A stretch of DNA of 64,000 bases from Ignavibacteriaceae bacterium. Lineage in GTDB: Bacteria > Bacteroidota > Ignavibacteria > Ignavibacteriales > Ignavibacteriaceae. The stretch covers positions 1 through 64,000 of the forward strand of contig WBUK01000004.1 of assembly GCA_008933765.1 (NCBI GenBank). Reading direction: 5' to 3'. Below are positions 41,542 through 50,596 of the stretch, one piece after another. Within the stretch, counting starts at the first letter, position 1. Every line of letters begins with the position of its first letter. The position numbers were made by a program, and so were the translations under genes. The notes beneath the pieces were generated by a model, which worked only from the letters and a program-made list of their open reading frames with translations, was not told the origin of the DNA and searched no databases.

Positions 41542-43416
41542 CTATTCAACCACTAAAAGTTTGAACGGACTTTCGAGCACCTCAACCACCCAGCGAAGGA
41601 AGCGAATGGCGTCTGCCCCGTCAATCACACGGTGATCGTACGAAAGTGAAAGCGGGAGCATAAGCCTCGGCACAAATTCACCGTCGCGATAAACCTGCTC
41701 GTACAAGCCGCGCGAAACACCCAAAATAGCCACTTCCGGTGAATTAACTACAGGCGTGAAATAAGTACCGCCAATTCCGCCAAGGTTGGAAATAGTGAAA
41801 CACCCGCCCTGAAGTTCATCCAAACCGATTTTCTTCGCGCGCGCTTTCTCGGAAAGAACCGCAATTTGAGCCGAAATTTGGGTCAGGTTCATCTTATCGG
41901 TGCCTTTAATGTTCGGCACAATCAAACCATGCTCGGTATCAACGGCAATCCCGATGTTGTAATAGTTTTTGTAAACTATTTCCTGTTTTTCCATGTCAAC
42001 AGATGAATTAAACTGCGGGAACTGCTTCAGCGCTGCAGAGATAACTTTCACCAAAATTGAAGTCATCGTCAGTTTACCGCCGCCTTTGGCAACTTCAGGC
42101 GAATATTGCTTGCGCAGCTGCTCAAGGATGGTTATATCCGCTTTATCAAATTGTGTAACATGCGGAATTGTCGCCCACGAATAACTCAGGTGCGAGGCAG
42201 TTTTGGCACGGATACTGCTCATAGCTTTCCGCTCAATATCGCCAAATTTGCTGAAATCAGGCAACGGCTGCTGCCGCAGGAAAGCACCGCCACCGCCGGC
42301 TTGCGGCTGCTCGGAAACACGCCCTTCGTGCAATGCTTTCGAGTATGCCTTAACATCATTCAGCGAAATTCTTCCGCCGGGGCCCGTACCGGGCACTTTT
42401 CTGATATCAACACCAACCTCCCTTGCAAGTCTTCTGACCGAAGGAGCTGCAGGGGCAGCGTTTTGCAGTATCGGCGGCTGCATATCAAGGAAGATTTTGG
42501 GCGGATTGGCAATCAATTCCGGATTTGCCAGATCCTCTTTAAGTTCTTTTAGTTCCGCTTCAGAAAGCTGAACAGTTCCGCCGGCAATCGATACCGCCGA
42601 AGCACCCGCAACGGGAACGGGAATAGAAGAAGGTGCTGCAATCTTGTGCTGCATTACCGCCACTTTCGATTTTTCCACTTCCTCAGGTGAAGGTCCTGCA
42701 GGAGTTGCAGGGGCAGGCGCCGGTTTTGCAGCAACTGATTTCACTTTCAGTATAACTGCGCCCACTTTAAAGTGTTTGTTAGCTTCAGCAAAAACTTCCG
42801 TAACCACACCGCTTGCGCTTGAAGGCACTTCCACGGTGGCTTTGTCAGTTTCGATCTCTAATATTGTGTCGTTTTCTTTAATTTCATCACCGGGCTTAAC
42901 GGTAACTTTAACCACCATCGCCTCCGTGATGTTTTCACCAAGATCGGGGAGAACAACATCCGTTATCGTTTCTGCGCTTGCCGAAGCTGAAGCATCGGCG
43001 GTAGTGCCTGCGCCGGCGGAGGCAGTCGCCGCGCCTGAGGCTGCACCGGAGCCGGCACCACCTGAAGCGGGGGCTGTTTTTTTACCATCTTTTGCGGGAG
43101 CCTCGCTACCAGTGGGGGCTTTCTCTCCTGCAGAGGTGGCTTTAACATCAGCCGCGGGAGCCGAAGCGGCTGCACTTCCGGCGTCTTCAACCGAAAATAC
43201 AACGGCACCTACCGGCACCTTGTCACCCTCTTTGATATAAACACCCGAAACTTTTCCGGCGATATCCGAAGGCACTTCAACTGTTGCTTTATCAGTTTCT
43301 ATCTCAATAATAGTCTGATCTTCTTTCACGATATCTCCGGGAGCAATCAAAACTTTGACCACCAACGCAGATTCGATGTTTTCACCCAATTCGGGCAGCT
43401 TGAACTCTCTACTCAT
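41542..43416 (-). CDS. aceF: Pyruvate dehydrogenase E2 with two lipoyl domains
   Basis: 624-residue dihydrolipoyl acetyltransferase. Two lipoyl domains (about 3-80 and 152-227) each carry ETDKATVEVPS, with lipoyl-lysines at Lys43 and near 192. An Ala/Ser/Gly-rich linker (about 82-150) separates them. The peripheral subunit-binding domain lies near 330-365 ('APSVRRLAREVGVDIRKVPG'). The catalytic domain runs from about 395 to the end, with 'SYDHRVIDGADA' containing the active-site His. GGAGGT precedes the ATG. It lies 16 bases after aceE and 10 before lpdA. Together they convert pyruvate to acetyl-CoA. The linker's antisense strand is open over 198 codons, but that is a composition effect. Confidence 0.95.
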   Translation of the reverse strand: MSREFKLPELGENIESALVVKVLIAPGDIVKEDQTIIEIETDKATVEVPSDIAGKVSGVYIKEGDKVPVGAVVFSVEDAGSAAASAPAADVKATSAGEKAPTGSEAPAKDGKKTAPASGGAGSGAASGAATASAGAGTTADASASASAETITDVVLPDLGENITEAMVVKVTVKPGDEIKENDTILEIETDKATVEVPSSASGVVTEVFAEANKHFKVGAVILKVKSVAAKPAPAPATPAGPSPEEVEKSKVAVMQHKIAAPSSIPVPVAGASAVSIAGGTVQLSEAELKELKEDLANPELIANPPKIFLDMQPPILQNAAPAAPSVRRLAREVGVDIRKVPGTGPGGRISLNDVKAYSKALHEGRVSEQPQAGGGGAFLRQQPLPDFSKFGDIERKAMSSIRAKTASHLSYSWATIPHVTQFDKADITILEQLRKQYSPEVAKGGGKLTMTSILVKVISAALKQFPQFNSSVDMEKQEIVYKNYYNIGIAVDTEHGLIVPNIKGTDKMNLTQISAQIAVLSEKARAKKIGLDELQGGCFTISNLGGIGGTYFTPVVNSPEVAILGVSRGLYEQVYRDGEFVPRLMLPLSLSYDHRVIDGADAIRFLRWVVEVLESPFKLLVVE

Positions 43417-43432
43417 ACTGTCGTTACCTCCG

Positions 43433-46102
43433 TTAAGAAATCATTGGGTTAAGTTTATTCTTGTCGATCTCTAATTCTTCAATCGCTTTATCAACAACCG
43501 ACTGTTTGATTTTACCTTCGAGCATTAAACCGTAAAGCGTTGCAATGGTAACATAGCGGGCATCAACCTCGAAGAAGTCGCGCAGCTCTTTTCTCCCCTC
43601 GCTTCGTCCGAAGCCGTCGGTACCGAGAGTAATCAGCCTGCCGGGTACCCATTTAGCAATCGAGTCGGGAATCGCTTTAATGTAATCGCTCGAGGCAACA
43701 AACACGCCATCCACCCCGTCAAACACTTGCGAAATATAGGTTTTCTTCCGGTCTTCAGGGTGAAGCATGTTCCATCTTTCCACCTCGAGGGCGTCTTTTC
43801 TGACTTCTTTATAGCTTGTTGCGCTGTAAACATCAGCAGCCACGCCGTATCTTTCTTCCAGAATTTCCTGCGCTTTAAGCACTTCGTTCATAATGGTTCC
43901 GCTACCGAGCAGGCTTGCTTTCAGTTTCAGTTTTTTCTTCGTTGAAGGTTTGAACTTGTAAAGCCCTTTCACGATGCCATCCTTAACGCCTTCGGGCATA
44001 GGGGGCATCGCATAGTTCTCGTTCATTACGGTGATGTAGTAGAAAATATCTTCCTGTTCTTCGTACATCCTGCGGATACCCTCACGGATTATAACCGCCA
44101 GCTCGAATGCAAATGCAGGGTCGTAGGTAAGAATTGTCGGCAACGGATAGAAGAGGTGGTGCGAATGCCCATCCTGATGCTGAAGCCCCTCGCCGTTAAG
44201 CGTGGTTCTTCCGGAAGTGCCGCCGATCAAAAAGCCTTTTGCCCTGAGATCACCGGCTGCCCAGGCAAGATCACCAAACCGCTGGAACCCAAACATCGAA
44301 TAATAAATGAAGAACGGTATCATGTTCAATCCGTGGTTTGCATAAGCTGTTGCTGCCGCTAAGAACGACGCCATCGAGCCTGCTTCAGTTATTCCTTCCT
44401 CAAGTATCTGCCCGTCTTTTGCCTCTTTGTAGTAAAGAAGGCTTGCACGATCAACCGGCTCATAAAGCTGTCCGTTGTGCGAGTAAATCCCGATCTGACG
44501 GAATAAAGCTTCCATACCAAATGTGCGGGCTTCATCAGGAACAATCGGAACAATCAGTTTGCCGATCTCTCTGTCTTTCAGCAGATTTGTAAGTATTTTA
44601 ACGAAAACCATCGTGGTGGATACTTCTCTGCCGTTTGTGCCTTCGTAAAATTCTGAAATAATTTCTTCCGGCGGAGTTTTAATCGGACGAACATCAACGG
44701 TTCTCTTCGGCAGATAACCGCCCAGAGCTTCTCTTCTTGCCCTTAAATATTCCATCTCGGGGCTGTCATCCGCAGGTCTGTAGAATGGTGCTTTTGCCAC
44801 TTCATCATCCGAAATCGGAATGCCGAAGCGCGATCTGAACTCTCTTACTTCGTCTTCGTTCAGCTTCTTCTGCTGGTGGGTTATGTTCTTTCCTTCACCG
44901 CTTTCACCAACGCCGTAGCCCTTGATGGTTTTGGCGAGAATAACAGTCGGTTGCCCTTTGTGTTCGTAGGCAGCTTTAAAAGCGTTGTACACTTTTTCAG
45001 GGTCGTGGCCGCCTCTGTTCATCTTACGGAGTTCTTCATCACTGAGTTCTTCCACCATTTTGGCAAGTTCGGGGTCGCGGTTGAAAAGTTTTTCTCTTAC
45101 ATACGCACCGGACTCAACCGAGAATTTCTGGTACTCACCGTCAACTATTTCACCGAGTGTGTGGGCGAGTAAACCTTTCTCGTCTCTGTCGAAAAGCGGG
45201 TCCCAGTCAGAACCCCAGATAACCTTAATTACATTCCAGCCTGCACCTCTGAAAGCTGCTTCAAGCTCCTGAATGATCTTGCTGTTGCCTCTTACAGGCC
45301 CGTCAAGGCGCTGAAGGTTACAGTTGATAACAAAAATAAGATTGTCAAGTTTTTCCCTTGGAGCCAAAGTGATAGCGCCGAGTGTTTCGGGTTCGTCCGT
45401 TTCACCGTCGCCGAGGAAAGCAACCACTTTAGCGTCTGACTCAGGAATCAAACCCCGGTCTTCTAAGTATCTGTTAAAGCGTGCCTGATAAATTGCCTGC
45501 AAAGGTCCTAAGCCCATCGAAACCGTTGGGAACTGCCAGAAATCGGGCATTAACCAGGGGTGTGGGTAAGATGCAAGCCCGCCGCCGGGTTTAAGTTCGC
45601 GTCTGAAATTCTCAAGTTGTTGGTTGCTTATTCTTCCTTCAACAAATGCACGGGCATACAAACCCGGTGAAGCGTGCCCCTGGAAATAGATCATATCGCC
45701 CGGGTGATTTTCGCTTCTCGCACGGAAAAAGTGGTTCAAACCAATCTCAAAAAGCGTAGCAACCGACGCATAAGTTGAAATGTGCCCGCCAATTCCATTT
45801 TCTAATTTATTAGCACGGGTAACCATCGCCATTGCGTTCCAACGGATGATCGATTTAATTCTTCTTTCAATCTCACGGTTTCCGGGAAAAGGTACCTGTT
45901 TGTCTCTCGGAATAGTATTAATATAAGGTGTGTTAGCCGAAAAAGGCAGCTGAACCCCTGCTTTGTGTGCCCTAATTTGCAGTAGGTTCAATAGTTCTAT
46001 CACTCTTTCTCTGCCGCCGTTTTGCAGCACATAATCCAAGGAGTACAACCACTCCTGATTCTCCAACTCCTGTAATTCGCGTAATTGTTTCTCGTCACTC
46101 AT
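43433..46102 (-). CDS. aceE: Pyruvate dehydrogenase E1, homodimeric type
   Basis: 889-residue enzyme close to the length of E. coli AceE (887). It decarboxylates pyruvate with thiamine diphosphate and acetylates lipoyl-E2. TPP-binding motif GDGETDEPETLGAITLAPREKLDNLIFVINCN-like (GDG near 230). Other family blocks are 'YFQGHASPGLYARAFVEGR', 'KTIKGYGVGESGEGKNITHQQKK' and 'GTDGFGRSEGRKELRDFFEVD'. It is the first gene of aceE-aceF-lpdA, divergent from the histidine kinase. A TATCTTTG element on its strand (46184-46177) fits the -7 consensus of Bacteroidetes promoters, but no -33 partner is clear. Confidence 0.96.
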   Translation of the reverse strand: MSDEKQLRELQELENQEWLYSLDYVLQNGGRERVIELLNLLQIRAHKAGVQLPFSANTPYINTIPRDKQVPFPGNREIERRIKSIIRWNAMAMVTRANKLENGIGGHISTYASVATLFEIGLNHFFRARSENHPGDMIYFQGHASPGLYARAFVEGRISNQQLENFRRELKPGGGLASYPHPWLMPDFWQFPTVSMGLGPLQAIYQARFNRYLEDRGLIPESDAKVVAFLGDGETDEPETLGAITLAPREKLDNLIFVINCNLQRLDGPVRGNSKIIQELEAAFRGAGWNVIKVIWGSDWDPLFDRDEKGLLAHTLGEIVDGEYQKFSVESGAYVREKLFNRDPELAKMVEELSDEELRKMNRGGHDPEKVYNAFKAAYEHKGQPTVILAKTIKGYGVGESGEGKNITHQQKKLNEDEVREFRSRFGIPISDDEVAKAPFYRPADDSPEMEYLRARREALGGYLPKRTVDVRPIKTPPEEIISEFYEGTNGREVSTTMVFVKILTNLLKDREIGKLIVPIVPDEARTFGMEALFRQIGIYSHNGQLYEPVDRASLLYYKEAKDGQILEEGITEAGSMASFLAAATAYANHGLNMIPFFIYYSMFGFQRFGDLAWAAGDLRAKGFLIGGTSGRTTLNGEGLQHQDGHSHHLFYPLPTILTYDPAFAFELAVIIREGIRRMYEEQEDIFYYITVMNENYAMPPMPEGVKDGIVKGLYKFKPSTKKKLKLKASLLGSGTIMNEVLKAQEILEERYGVAADVYSATSYKEVRKDALEVERWNMLHPEDRKKTYISQVFDGVDGVFVASSDYIKAIPDSIAKWVPGRLITLGTDGFGRSEGRKELRDFFEVDARYVTIATLYGLMLEGKIKQSVVDKAIEELEIDKNKLNPMIS

Positions 46103-46256
46103 TATAAGCCTGTCTTTTTACAATGTTTATTTATCTTTATTAGTAACACTTTTTAAATCTGTTAAATTCAAGAATACAAAGATATGAAATTCGTACCTTT
46201 TATATCCTCTTTCGGTATAAATGTGATCTGTTCACCATATAAAAAGTATGAAATTA

Positions 46257-46290
46257 TTTGAAATTTTTTAAGGAAATTTATTTATCTTTG
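46257..46290 (+). promoter_or_regulatory. Candidate Bacteroidetes-type promoter of the histidine kinase
   Basis: TTTG (46257-46260) and TATCTTTG (46283-46290) are separated by 22 bases. The -7 element matches TAnnTTTG fully; the spacing is at the long end of the usual 17-23. It lies 60 bases before the kinase ATG. Confidence 0.45.
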
Positions 46291-46349
46291 TTATGCGAAG
46301 TGGCGCGTTTATTAAGGATAGAACTTTGTGAGAAAATTTGCCCCAAAAG

Positions 46350-48272
46350 ATGAGTAATACGACAAAATTCAGAGAAAATATAGAAAACCTTTTCGATTTC
46401 CTGCCCGGTATGGCTTATCGCTGCATGAACGACCACGCATGGACTATGCGCTTTGTTTCAGCAGGCAGTTTAGAACTGACAGGATATACCACTGATGAGT
46501 TTGAGAATCAAAAGATTGATTTTGGCTCACTGATTTTACCCGGGTTTTCCGATTATGTCTGGACTTCTGTTCAGAAGGCTGTTTTCGCCGGGAAACCATA
46601 CGCCTTAGAGTACAAGATAAAAACCCGCTCCGGAGCCCAAAAATGGGTGTGGGAAAAAGGAAAGGGCGTCTTCTCGGGTTCCGGAGAACTGCTCTTCTTA
46701 GAGGGCTTTATAATCGATATTACCGAAAGAAAAGAGAAAGAAATTATTCTTGATACATTCTTCGATATCGTACCCGATTTTTTGAATGTCTGCACAACCG
46801 ACAGTAAATTTGTGCGGGTAAATAAAGCAGTTAAAAATCTGCTCGGCTACAACCCCGAAGAAATGATCGGGCAATCTTACCATAAATTTATACACCCCGA
46901 TGACCTTGTACCGATTCGGGCTTATAAATATAAGTTAGGCCCTGAAAATGTAAATTTTTTCAGGAACAGATATATCGCCAAAGATGGAAGAATAGTCCAC
47001 TTTGAGTGGGTTTCCTCTATTCAGGATGGAATGGTTTACTCTTCTGCGCGCGATATTACAGAACGCGTTGCCCTCGAAAAAGCACTGACGGAAAACGAAA
47101 AATTAATGCGCTCGATGATTAATTCTATCACTGAGTCTGTATTTCTGATGGATCTTGAGGGCAAAGTGGTTATCTGTAACGAAGTCTGCGCACTCAGATA
47201 CAACAAAACTCCGGAAGAGTTAGTCGGGCATTCTATTTTTGATTTGCTGTCGCCTGATCTTTCCGTTTCGCGTCGGGCAAAAGTAAAACAAATTTTCGAA
47301 ACACGAGAACCCGCTGTTTTTGAAGACTCACGGGACGGGAAAACTTTTCTTTCTTCAATTTACCCTGTGTTTGGGGATGATAATTCAGTAATTCAATTCG
47401 CAGTTTTTGGTTACGATATCACCGAGAGAAAAGAAAGTATAACTAAATTGGAAGCACTTACTGCAGAGCTTACAGAACTTAATCAAAGCAAAAACCGATT
47501 TATTTCGGTGCTGGCTCACGACCTCAGAAGCCCGTTTCATCCGCTGCTTAACACGCTTGATATTTTGGATACGGAGTTTGAAACTCTTTCAAAAGAGGAA
47601 AAAACCCGGTTTATTAAATCAGCAAAGAATACCGCCACTTCTGTTTTTGGGCTTTTAGAATCGTTGCTTACTTGGATTATGGCGACGCAGGATACTTCGT
47701 TACCCGATTTGAAAAACCTGAATATAACAGAGATAATTCAGAAGGCTTGCGAGCAGGTGATCGAACAGGCGAAAGCAAAAAAAGTAACCCTTTCTCTCAG
47801 GGTTGATACCAAGCCTGACAAGAATTCTAACGGAAAATCTATCCGGGAAAATTCTTTTTCTGCAAAGGATAATGCTAAATCAACTGATGATAATACTTTC
47901 TCCGCAGGAGAAAATCATAACATCAACGCACTTGTTGATTATGATATGCTTTTGACCGTTCTGCGCAACCTGCTTTCCAATTCAATTAAGTTCTGCCAAA
48001 CCGGTGGTGAGGTGGTCATTAAGGTTTTCAGCACCGATGATGCAACACATATCGAAATTAGTGATAACGGAATCGGAATGAGCCAATCGCAGTTGAATTC
48101 ACTTTTTCAGATTTCCGAAACCGGATCAACTCCGGGCACACAAAATGAAAAAGGCGCCGGCTTTGGGCTGCTTCTGTGCAAAGCCTTGGTGAACAAAATG
48201 AACGGGAACATAACCGTCGATAGCACAGTGGGCATTGGTACTTCGGTTACTCTCTCCTTCAAAAAAGCATAA
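46350..48272 (+). CDS. PAS-domain sensor histidine kinase (soluble)
   Basis: 640-residue kinase without transmembrane helices, so it likely senses cytoplasmic signals. Three PAS domains lie at about 8-105, 118-235 and 245-360, each closing with 'DITER'. The HisKA box 'FISVLAHDLRSPFHPLLN' (His near 390) is followed by an HATPase_c domain with N-box 'LRNLLSNSIKFCQTGG', G1 'DNGIGMS' and G2 'GAGFGLLLCKALVNKMNG'. The ATPase domain carries an insert of about 35 residues with two similar units (NSFSAKDN, NTFSAGEN), another local duplication. No response regulator is adjacent. ATG 46350 is chosen over an upstream TTG. Confidence 0.88.
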   Translation: MSNTTKFRENIENLFDFLPGMAYRCMNDHAWTMRFVSAGSLELTGYTTDEFENQKIDFGSLILPGFSDYVWTSVQKAVFAGKPYALEYKIKTRSGAQKWVWEKGKGVFSGSGELLFLEGFIIDITERKEKEIILDTFFDIVPDFLNVCTTDSKFVRVNKAVKNLLGYNPEEMIGQSYHKFIHPDDLVPIRAYKYKLGPENVNFFRNRYIAKDGRIVHFEWVSSIQDGMVYSSARDITERVALEKALTENEKLMRSMINSITESVFLMDLEGKVVICNEVCALRYNKTPEELVGHSIFDLLSPDLSVSRRAKVKQIFETREPAVFEDSRDGKTFLSSIYPVFGDDNSVIQFAVFGYDITERKESITKLEALTAELTELNQSKNRFISVLAHDLRSPFHPLLNTLDILDTEFETLSKEEKTRFIKSAKNTATSVFGLLESLLTWIMATQDTSLPDLKNLNITEIIQKACEQVIEQAKAKKVTLSLRVDTKPDKNSNGKSIRENSFSAKDNAKSTDDNTFSAGENHNINALVDYDMLLTVLRNLLSNSIKFCQTGGEVVIKVFSTDDATHIEISDNGIGMSQSQLNSLFQISETGSTPGTQNEKGAGFGLLLCKALVNKMNGNITVDSTVGIGTSVTLSFKKA

Positions 48273-48306
48273 TTCCACACCTTTAGTATGGTTTACTCTC
48301 CCGGAC

Positions 48307-50304
48307 ATGGTTAAAGAGATTGAGTTTGCGGTTAGACCTGAAGACCACAAAAACTCAGAGCAAATCCATAAATTGGTGGTTTCCGCCTCCCGTGAAAAAC
48401 CTTCCGATATTTCCGGTTATTATATAACGAGAAGATCGATTGATGCGCGCAGCAAAAACCCCGTTTATCGCTTTCGTGCATTGGTTTTTGTTAACGAGCC
48501 GGTTAAATCTCCCGTTGTAAAGCCCGTTTATCTCCCCGCCCGTGGCGATAAAAGGGTGATTATTGTAGGGGCGGGTCCCGGTGGGTTGTTCGCTGCACTT
48601 CGGCTTTTGGAATCGGGGATTAAACCGATTATCCTCGAAAGAGGTAAAGATGTGCAGGCAAGACGACGCGACCTGCGGGCGATTATGCAGGAGGGTTCCG
48701 TCAACCCTGATTCTAACTATTGTTTCGGCGAGGGTGGTGCCGGAACTTACAGCGACGGAAAGCTCTACACCCGTTCAGATAAAAGGGGGAATATCCTTAA
48801 AGTGCTTAATGTGTTTGTAATGCACGGCGCCGACCCCGATATTTTGATTGACGCTCATCCGCATATCGGTTCAAATAAACTGCCGAAAATTATTGAAGCA
48901 ATGCGCAATACTATTTTAGAGTACGGTGGTGAGATTCATTTTAACTCACGGGTTACGGGGCTTATTCGCTCAGGTGGGGGTTTTGCCACCGGCTCTTATG
49001 GTGGGGGCAGCAGAGTCAATGGAGTTGGCAGCGGAGTTGGACAGGGTGACACTGTGACCGGTTATACTGAAAAAAATGATTCTGCTGAAAATAAAGGAGG
49101 AGGTTCCGGAAGCAAAAGTGCGGAACCCTCCGGAGGTTTCAGCAACAGTAAAACTACCGGGGGAAACAGATTAAAGGGAGTGATTGTTAATAACAGCACC
49201 GAATTTTTTGGCGATGCCGTAATCCTTGCAACGGGGCACTCTGCCCGTGATATTTACGAGATGCTCGTGCGCGAAAATATTATGATCGAGCCGAAGCCTT
49301 TTGCGCTTGGAGTGCGTATCGAGCACCCGCAGACAATTATTGATCAGGCTATGTATCATCAAAAAAACAGGGGCGAATTTTTACCCGCCGCTTCATATTC
49401 ACTTGCTTGTCAGATTTCAGGAAGGGGTGCTTATTCTTTTTGCATGTGCCCCGGTGGGGTAATTATACCCGCTTCCACTGCGCCCGGGGAATTGGTGCTG
49501 AACGGAATGTCGGTCTCCCGTCGTGATTCACCGTACGCCAATTCCGGCTTTGTCGTTGAAGTTCGGCCTGAAGATTGGGAAAGGTTTGCGGAAGATCATA
49601 ATGTTGGGCAGGGCACCAATTCCGGCTTTGTCGTTGAAATCCGGCCTGAAGATTGGGTAAGGTTTGCAAATGAACGCAGTGGCTCATTCAGTGATTCTTC
49701 CCATTCCCGTAAGGAGAACAGGGAAAGGTTCGCAGAAAAACAGGGCGGCGTTTACCGTGCTGACTTAAAAACACATTCTGATGATATAGTTGAGTTTCTG
49801 CGAATGGGCAAAAATGGCACGCCTGAAAATTTTACGACCTATGGAGCACTCGCTGCACTTCACTACCAAAAATCAGTTGAAGCGCGTGTATGGGAAGCGG
49901 GAGGGAAAACACAAACTGCCCCTGCACAAAGAGTAACGGACTTTCTTAACGGCAAAGTTTCAACTTCTCTGCCCGCAACAAGTTATATTCCCGGTGTAAC
50001 TTCCGTTGACCTTAAGGGCGTTCTTCCGGCGGAAATAACAATCCGGTTAAAAGAGGCGCTTAAAATTTTCAATTCTAAACTAAAAGGCTACATAACTGAT
50101 GAGGCAATTATGCTGGCAACCGAGTCACGAACCTCCTCCCCGGTGCGCATTCCTCGCGATAGAATCACAAAAACCCACCCGCAGATCAGCAATCTCTACC
50201 CCTGCGCCGAAGGTGCCGGCTACGCCGGTGGCATCGTCTCCGCCGCAATCGATGGTGATAACATCTCTCAACAAATCATCCGTGTTTTTTCAAACAGCAG
50301 ATAA
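48307..50304 (+). CDS. FAD-dependent dehydrogenase (COG2509-like) with inserted repeats
   Basis: 665-residue flavoprotein of the 'uncharacterized FAD-dependent dehydrogenase' group. A small N-terminal domain (about 1-75, 'EIEFAVRPEDHKN') precedes a GAGPGGLFAA dinucleotide motif near residue 86 and 'CFGEGGAGTYSDGKLYTR' near 140. The C-terminus has 'SRTSSPVRIPRD' and 'YPCAEGAGYAGGIVSAAIDG'. Reaction is not known. Two linkers unusual for the family are present: a Gly/Ser/Asn-rich insert (about 220-280) and a second insert (about 412-480) built on a 26-residue in-frame tandem duplication of NSGFVVEVRPEDWERFA. ATG 48307 lies 34 bases after the kinase stop. Confidence 0.8.
   Translation: MVKEIEFAVRPEDHKNSEQIHKLVVSASREKPSDISGYYITRRSIDARSKNPVYRFRALVFVNEPVKSPVVKPVYLPARGDKRVIIVGAGPGGLFAALRLLESGIKPIILERGKDVQARRRDLRAIMQEGSVNPDSNYCFGEGGAGTYSDGKLYTRSDKRGNILKVLNVFVMHGADPDILIDAHPHIGSNKLPKIIEAMRNTILEYGGEIHFNSRVTGLIRSGGGFATGSYGGGSRVNGVGSGVGQGDTVTGYTEKNDSAENKGGGSGSKSAEPSGGFSNSKTTGGNRLKGVIVNNSTEFFGDAVILATGHSARDIYEMLVRENIMIEPKPFALGVRIEHPQTIIDQAMYHQKNRGEFLPAASYSLACQISGRGAYSFCMCPGGVIIPASTAPGELVLNGMSVSRRDSPYANSGFVVEVRPEDWERFAEDHNVGQGTNSGFVVEIRPEDWVRFANERSGSFSDSSHSRKENRERFAEKQGGVYRADLKTHSDDIVEFLRMGKNGTPENFTTYGALAALHYQKSVEARVWEAGGKTQTAPAQRVTDFLNGKVSTSLPATSYIPGVTSVDLKGVLPAEITIRLKEALKIFNSKLKGYITDEAIMLATESRTSSPVRIPRDRITKTHPQISNLYPCAEGAGYAGGIVSAAIDGDNISQQIIRVFSNSR
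49537..49694. repeat. 78-bp in-frame tandem duplication in the FAD dehydrogenase
   Basis: AATTCCGGCTTTGTCGTTGA occurs at 49540 and again at 49618. Similarity continues through CGGCCTGAAGATTGG and AAGGTTTGC. Both copies stay in frame, giving NSGFVVEVRPEDWERFA and NSGFVVEIRPEDWVRFA. Confidence 0.9.
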
Positions 50305-50429
50305 TAAAACTCTTCTGACAGAAAGCACTTCTGAAAGTTTCAGCAATGAAATGTAAAATTTTAGCACTTTCTGCGTTTCTTCGTTAATAATAATATCTCT
50401 TGGCTAATTCCTAAAATTTCTGTCCCTTA

Positions 50430-50492
50430 GGCACTGTTGGGTTGACTTTTAGAATCATTTCCTTTTTTTTGGCACAGTTGGGTTGACTTTTA
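50430..50492. repeat. 22-bp direct repeat upstream of the XRE-MazF locus
   Basis: GGCAC, one variable base and GTTGGGTTGACTTTTA occur at 50430-50451 and 50471-50492, 41 bases apart (close to four helical turns). They lie 105-167 bases before the XRE gene. They could be operator half-sites for its helix-turn-helix domain or another passive duplication. Confidence 0.8.
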
Positions 50493-50563
50493 ACATTTTT
50501 TGTTATTTTACAGCATGTTTTGGTTAATTTTTATTAATTGATAGTTAATTTTCCGTATATTTA

Positions 50564-50592
50564 TTGTGTATTTGTTAACTAATTTGTATAAA
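50564..50592 (+). promoter_or_regulatory. Candidate promoter giving a leaderless XRE-MazF transcript
   Basis: TTGTGT (50564-50569), a 17-base spacer and TATAAA (50587-50592) resemble a sigma70-type promoter. The -10 ends four bases before the ATG at 50597 and no ribosome binding site is present, so the transcript would begin at or near the start codon. Confidence 0.35.
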
Positions 50593-50596
50593 ACTT

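Noticed and set aside
42644..43240. 198-codon plus-strand frame antisense to aceF
   Set aside because: It mirrors the Ala/Ser/Gly-rich linkers and lipoyl domains of AceF. GC-rich linkers give open antisense frames; the sense gene is certain.
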